A stretch of DNA of 64,000 nt from Valencia hispanica (lineage: Eukaryota > Chordata > Actinopteri > Cyprinodontiformes > Valenciidae). The number at the start of each line of letters is the position of its first letter. The stretch's first letter is position 1. The DNA is taken from the NCBI GenBank assembly GCA_963556495.2, contig OY747715.1, forward strand, positions 14,683,239 to 14,747,238. The letters are read 5' to 3'. The notes under the pieces were generated by a model, which saw only the letters and a list, made by a program, of their open reading frames with translations, did no database searches and was not told the DNA's origin. Position numbers and translations under genes: made by a program. Positions 59,206-64,000 of this stretch are shown here, in pieces.

Positions 59206-59360
59206 AACTGAGACTGAACTATTAGGCTATTAATTAGTCCTGGATCCCAGGTGGTGCCCCAAACTTGGTAATTCTTACATAAAATTATTAATCTTGTTAA
59301 TAATTGCCCTAAGCCATTATTCATATTTATTCATAGCCAAAACCTACCTATCTGTGTCAC
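59206..59360 (+). repeat. dispersed repeat, copy 2, possibly LTR/leader of a retroelement
   Basis: Counterpart of 8312-8459. This copy keeps tggtgccccaaacttgg, closer to a primer-binding-site form, and has a short internal duplication (ttattcatatttattcat). The sequences upstream of the two copies are only weakly similar, so the shared unit may be just the 3' portion of the element. Confidence 0.55.
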
Positions 59361-60837
59361 GACTGGATCAAGCACTTGGAAAGATCCACCTTTACAATAT
59401 GTCTGAACGCTGAAGACCTGAAACTGGAGAAGCCTTCAAATATGTGCAGACTATATCTAAATCTGTATGGAGGAGCAACACATCTGAACCAGCCAAAAAC
59501 TTTGCTGAAACAAAATCCACCAAGGTTTCAGTCAAGAGGTATTGCTCATTATGAAACTGCAAAGTTATAAATTTTAGTAACTTACACTAGGGTGTAACTA
59601 GTCCAACAGAAGACGGGTCCGGTGCTTGTTCAAACAGACTGGTGTGCTTTAGTTTAACTTAATCTAATTTAATTGCCCTCTGTAATCTATTTTAGATTAC
59701 CTAAATCTATAGGAATTACTTTTTTTCCAATTGCTCAGCTAATCTATCGAGATTAAACTTGAGTTGCATAAAACCAAGACCAGGAATGATAACAGAAGGA
59801 AAAATGTTCCTCAGGCAGTAAAACGAGACAAGAATCTGTGCAATATGTTTCAATGGCAAACTGAAAAGAAACCTAACAAACAGTACATCACATTATGACT
59901 CCTCTCGGTTCTAAAGGGAGCCCCCCCCCCCTTCCCTCACCGCATTCATTTGAAATATATCTGCACATTTTCTGTGCACAGTTTTGAGAAAGCCAGAGCC
60001 GTGTACAGTGAGAAGGTTGCAGAATGCATGCTAGGAAAGCCAATCGCCTGGGGAGCAAATTAATTGGCTGACTATGACTCCCCCGAGAGCGCCATGTCTG
60101 CCCGAACTCTTAAAGGCGGACCGATCTCCTAATTTTGAGACAGATCACGCGTGAAAAGAAATGGAATATGAGAATGAGGGGCTGCAGGTGGGAAACAAAA
60201 CCATGAGTCAGCCATTTTGCAGGCTTCGTAACACAGACTTGTGCTAATAAAGTAGGATAAGCTTTATAAGTTACACCAAGCATATGTGATGGAGCAGAAA
60301 GTCAGGTGAGAGCAGCTGGTACTGCTCAATGCCTAATAGCTTGTACTTGATACATGACTGAGTGTTTTCTCCCTGCCAGCCAGTTTATAGCAGCTCATTC
60401 ACACTTGGTAACATTTCCTGCTTTTAGTTTGGCTAATTTTAGCAACAACAAAGAATCATTTACCATCTGCATAGAATTGCACACCATGTTGTATTCAATC
60501 TTCAAGTAAGCTTGGAGCATTTTATTAGCTCATAGCAGTTGTTTTACCTTAATTTCTTAAATCAAAGATGGATCCTACAAGTTTCACCATGATACACAGG
60601 AAACAAGTCAGTTCTAACATTTTCCCTGCTTGAAATAAGCCTACTGCAAACTTTCCCGTTGAGTCGCAGGTGATGGTCCATATCGTCCTTCATCTTTATT
60701 GATTGTAGTAGTTAACCACATTTTTCAGACTATTTTCTCTTGTTTTTTTTCATTGCATTGACCCTATCAATCTTTGTGAGCTTTAGCCCCTAAAAATATC
60801 CATTGTGGGTGTCCAGATCAATGAAAGTTTATCCAGC
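59361..60837. other. mostly unrecognised; candidate conserved patch at 59940-60260
   Basis: A C-run lies at 59921-59931. The patch at 59940-60260 (gcaaattaattggctgac, atgactcccccgagagcg, tcctaattttgagacagatc) is GC-richer and non-repetitive. It resembles conserved non-coding sequence, unverified. Confidence 0.35.
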
Positions 60838-60841
60838 ATAC

Positions 60842-60878
<37 letters not shown>
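60838..60878. repeat. (TA)n(CA)n microsatellite
   Basis: About 14 TA units followed by six or seven CA units, abutting the LINE tail at 60885. Confidence 0.95.
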
Positions 60879-60884
60879 ATTGGC

Positions 60885-61131
60885 ATGCAGAATTTGCAGG
60901 GTCTTTCTGCATAGAGTTTACATGTTCTCCCTGTGCATGTGTGAGTTCTGTCTGGGTACTCTGGATTCCTCTCACAGTCCAAAACAAGACCGTCTCTGTT
61001 GCCCTGTGATGAACTCGCGACCTTTCCAGGTTGTACCCCGTCTCCCACCCAAAGACTGCTGGAAATAAGGATCAGCACCCCATGACTCTGCAAGGATAAG
61101 CGTGTATAGACAGTGGATGGATGGATAGAAA
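60885..61131 (+). mobile_element. RTE-like LINE 3' UTR tail
   Basis: The sequence runs agagtttacatgttctccct, gggtactctggattcctc, cacagtccaaaa, gccctgtgatgaactcgcga, ttgtaccccgtctcccaccc, aaggataagcgtgtatagac, then (GGAT)n. This is the standard 3' end of fish RTE-type (Rex3/Expander-like) elements, which end in a short tandem repeat rather than poly(A). It is strongly 5'-truncated. Confidence 0.75.
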
Positions 61132-62189
61132 GATTGTTGAATGGAAGCAACTTTTAGACAATGGGATAAAGAATAAAGTCTGGGAATTCGGATAGTTTTC
61201 CATTCTTTTCTTTTATACTTGCACTTACACTAAAATTCAAAGCTTTTCCAAAATATGTAAGATCATAGTCGTGGTTTACACCATAACCCTAAACCTAAAA
61301 AAGGTAAATGAAAAGGGAATGTGGTAACTTCACCATGACTCAACAGTTCAGTTTAACACAGATTATTTTCCATAAATTCATATCAAACTAGTTGCCTAAT
61401 AAATGTAGTTTAATATTTTGCTTTACAGGAACAAAAAAAGAGTAAATATCCATAGGTGCTTCAAAACATTTAAGTTATTCAGGATATATCTCAACCAATA
61501 TCCCATTAATCTTCTAATGATTGCAGGAAAAGACTAAATCTAGACTAAAATCAATTAACAGACATATTTGTCCAAACATGTCAAGTTTTCAATTTGACCC
61601 TACACTAAATAAAACTTCAAAAGGCTCCCTAGACATTTTCTACATCCGGAAGCCTCCAGATTTGTCTGACTTGCTGCACCCCCATTTGTTGCACCGTCCA
61701 TCCGTCTGTCTAACTGTAAGCTCGCCATCTGTCTGTCTGTCTCCCTCTCCTTCTCCTTCTCTCTCTTTCTGACTGCTTGACTCTTTGCCTCACTGTCCTG
61801 CCTGCCCATTTGTCTGCCATCTGTTTGTCTGTCTGCAAGTATGTCACTCCCCTTGCTTGGCTATTTGTTTGTCTGTCCTCTCCCTCAGACAGCCCTGCAG
61901 ATTATGGTGACGAGAAAACGAAGAAAAGCAGTGTCTATTTTAGCACTTTGCACCACTTAAAGACATTAGAGTCTAGCTGTCAGGAAAAGGTAACAGCTCC
62001 ATTACCTGTAACCTACAATTTAGAAACCTGAAATATAATGGAACACACAAAAAAATTATACGTTTGTTTTTATTTATAAAATAAAACCAAACGATAACAC
62101 AAAAATGGAAATCTCCAGCACACAAACCTTGATGGTACTCCTTCAGATGCCAGAGGTCAGACAGTTTGATGAATAATCGTTGCATATAA
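61132..62189. other. unrecognised sequence with a CTGT-rich stretch
   Basis: AT-rich apart from the pyrimidine-rich degenerate tetranucleotide region at 61690-61890. Confidence 0.35.
61690..61890. repeat. degenerate (CTGT)n/CT-rich low-complexity region
   Basis: Repeated ctgtctgtct, ctgcctgcc and tttgtctgtc units are interspersed with ccctctccttctcc. It is an eroded tetranucleotide microsatellite. Confidence 0.75.
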
Positions 62190-63391
62190 GGAGTGAGTGG
62201 GGGAACTAGCTCCCTGGGAAGCCATTTTGTCCCCCAGTCCTTTCCTCCCCATCCCCGGACACCTCTGTCCGCTTGCTCCATCACTTTACCACTCATGTAA
62301 GGACTTGAGGTGTGGGCACGTCACTGGAGTGCGGGGAGGGGTTTCCATCTCCACTACCCCGTGGCAGCCTGGGTCCCAATTTTACTGTACAACTTAGACA
62401 CTCTCACTTATAACATTCTCATTAGATACACATGTAGGGACTTTGTGGTGGGCAAACTTTTCAGCATCCAGAGGGGGAGCTGTTCAATCAGCTTCACCTG
62501 CCTTCCCCACATCCCACATCTCTGTTTCAAATGCCCTTTATAGCAACACGCATCAGCACCATACTCGAGCGGGAGGAAGGAGGAGGAACAGGCGTTCTGG
62601 TCGGGGGCCTGGGCTGGTGGGCTGATTCGCTACCGTGGGGGCTTTAGCGGTCTGCTTGTCTCCATCCTAGAGGGTAGGGGGTCCACCTCCTGGATCCGGG
62701 GAGCCTTCGGATCTCCGGGTCCATGGCTGGATCTGCCCTGGCGTAGCCGGCTGCCAGCGGAGCCTATGGGCTCGTCGCTGTGGCCCCCCGGGACCCCTGC
62801 ATTTTAGCTTCTGAATGTTACCCCAGGGCTCTCCTCTGCTCCTCTCTTGGGGGGTGCGGCTCCTGTGTTCTGAGGGTCGTTTGGATGTCTATGGCTCCAA
62901 TCTCCTTCGTGTCTGTATCGATTCTTGGGAGGTGGATCGATAGCTCCTCACACCAGCTACTGAACACTCGTATGGAGAAACCTTATATGCACCAGCAGGC
63001 TCATACACACACAGATGTGTGGATTCCGGTGTTTACAGATGCATTCTTGGGCCGAGGTTACCACAAATACATCTTGTGATAATCAGTAACCATTAGCTTT
63101 CCAGTGACGCTGTTGTTGTTTTTTTTTATATTTATTTGTGTATTGTGTTTGTGTAGTTCTCAGTTCGCATTGTTGGGTCATTTCTTTTTTTCTCCCTTTA
63201 TTTTCAGTTTCTGTGTCTAATATCAAAAACACCACAATTTCTAATAAAGATTTCTTATACATGTATATCAAGTAGAGTAGTATAGCAAAACCCATAATGC
63301 ACCACTTGTGAAAATAAATCTGTTGGGCTTCTACTTGGTACTCAGACACCAATTCTGAGTGCAACACTGCCAGACAGGACACATAAAAAAG
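62190..63391 (+). mobile_element. GC-rich retroposon, copy 2 (5'-truncated, internally deleted)
   Basis: Flanked by a 15-bp target duplication with one mismatch (AATCGTTGCATATAA at 62175-62189, AATCCTTGCATATAA at 63392-63406) and ending in a short A-run. It aligns in order to segments of copy 1: 62190-62500 with about 48985-49290, then about 49367-49445, 49505-49630 and 50470-51295. Copy 1 sequence between about 49630 and 50470 is absent. 5' truncation plus A-tail plus duplication indicates target-primed reverse transcription. No coding domain is recognised. Confidence 0.85.
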
Positions 63392-63406
63392 AATCCTTGC
63401 ATATAA

Positions 63407-64000
63407 ATTGCTTCCTAACAAGCCATCTTTCTGATGGTGTGCTGTGTGTGTTTGTGTGTATGTGGATGAATGTTTACATGTCCAGGGAGGAGGTTTGTGT
63501 GAGGTTTTGTGGTCTGAGTAAGCAGAGACAGACCTGGCTAAGCCTAGTAAATGTTTGGAGACAAATCAAACCAGAAAAATGTTAGTAATTTTTCTACTTT
63601 TTATTGTTTTTGCTCTCTTCTTTTGACTCAGTTTTCCTGTACAACTTAAATGCACATGTTCTGTCCCCTAATTAGGATGTAGAAAATCTGCTGAGATGCC
63701 AAGGAGGTGATTGAGCCTTTTGATTCAGGTGTGTTAGAGCAGGGATGCATCCTAAAGTTGAAGGATAGTAGCACTCGAGAACTGTAGTTGCAGAGCCCCG
63801 CACTACAGAAAACACACATAGACTGTTAGTAATACTAACAGTCGAAAATGTGCTAATTGGGAATATAAGATCCTGAACAGTTGAGATCAACCTATAAGAC
63901 TTCTGGCACAACTTTCCATGACCGATTAATACCAACAACCAGCAACTCAACATTTATCAAAAACCAAACAGCACAGCAGCAAAAACACCTTAACCATGAA
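63407..64000. repeat. window end; contains dispersed repeat copy B (about 63690-63800)
   Basis: gattcaggtgtgttagagca, ggatgcatcctaaag and actcgagaactg are the inverted counterpart of the 47500-47625 repeat. The remainder is unrecognised. Confidence 0.45.

Larger units (their letters stand above)
44564..64000 (-). other. putative 5' intron/upstream region of jade2
   Basis: Everything upstream (on the minus strand) of the start-codon exon. Because that exon has its own splice acceptor, at least one untranslated exon must lie further right, within or beyond this window. I could not pin it down; the CpG-dense segment at 57460-58030 is the only internal candidate. Confidence 0.5.

Noticed and set aside
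1..64000. CRISPR arrays, operons, riboswitches or phage-like systems
   Set aside because: None seen; composition, spliced exons and transposon content are those of a vertebrate nuclear genome.

Overview
The window looks like part of a large, intron-rich gene in a ray-finned (teleost) fish genome. It is AT-rich and full of fish-type mobile elements: Tc1, hAT, pogo, Harbinger-like and TTAA-flanked DNA transposons, L2/CR1-like and RTE-like LINEs, a DIRS element and a tRNA-derived SINE. There are no bacterial-style genes. Nearly all open frames longer than 60 codons are chance frames or decayed transposon genes. The species cannot be fixed from the sequence.

The only host gene I can support is jade2 (PHF15), on the minus strand. 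Two short exons have correct splice sites and matching phase: 44500-44563, which carries the start codon, and 35282-35367. Joined, they encode the Jade2 N-terminus, beginning with an acidic/basic/Ser-rich block (KRRKYSTSSNDSDTTDS) and ending in KKPSE. The next exon, which should start with the conserved VFRTDL-type sequence, was not found. The following intron therefore runs at least 35 kb off the left edge. Sequence right of 44563 would be 5' intron or untranslated/promoter region. A CpG-dense stretch at 57460-58030 is a candidate first exon or promoter, but could also belong to a repeat.

Layout: 1-35 kb is the long intron. It holds a Tc1 element (4.2-5.2 kb), a Harbinger-like fragment (6.9-7.3 kb), a hAT MITE (9.7-10.2 kb), a GT-rich degenerate minisatellite (12.6-13.4 kb), a Tc1 element with a MITE nested in it (14.4-15.9 kb), a TTAA-flanked element (20.7-21.4 kb), a 54-bp-arm hairpin (26.8 kb), an element with ~357-bp inverted arms (29.8-31.0 kb), and a hAT MITE with a TTAA element nested in it (32.8-33.7 kb). 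35.3-44.5 kb is the intron between the two jade2 exons. It holds LINE tails, a small hAT, a DIRS fragment fused to an L2-like LINE, and a pogo derivative with an open DNA-binding-domain frame. 44.6-64 kb holds a LINE with a SINE inside it, a BED-finger hAT split by a ~3.3-kb GC-rich retroposon, a LINE split by a hAT, an LTR-like repeat end, an RTE tail, and a second, 5'-truncated GC-rich retroposon.

The most interesting item is the GC-rich, strongly G-skewed retroposon family (47964-51314 and 62190-63391). Both copies have A-rich tails and target-site duplications, so they moved by retrotransposition, yet I see no reverse transcriptase in them. The first copy landed exactly inside the zinc-finger exon of a hAT transposase, so the original insertion site can be read from the transposase frame.
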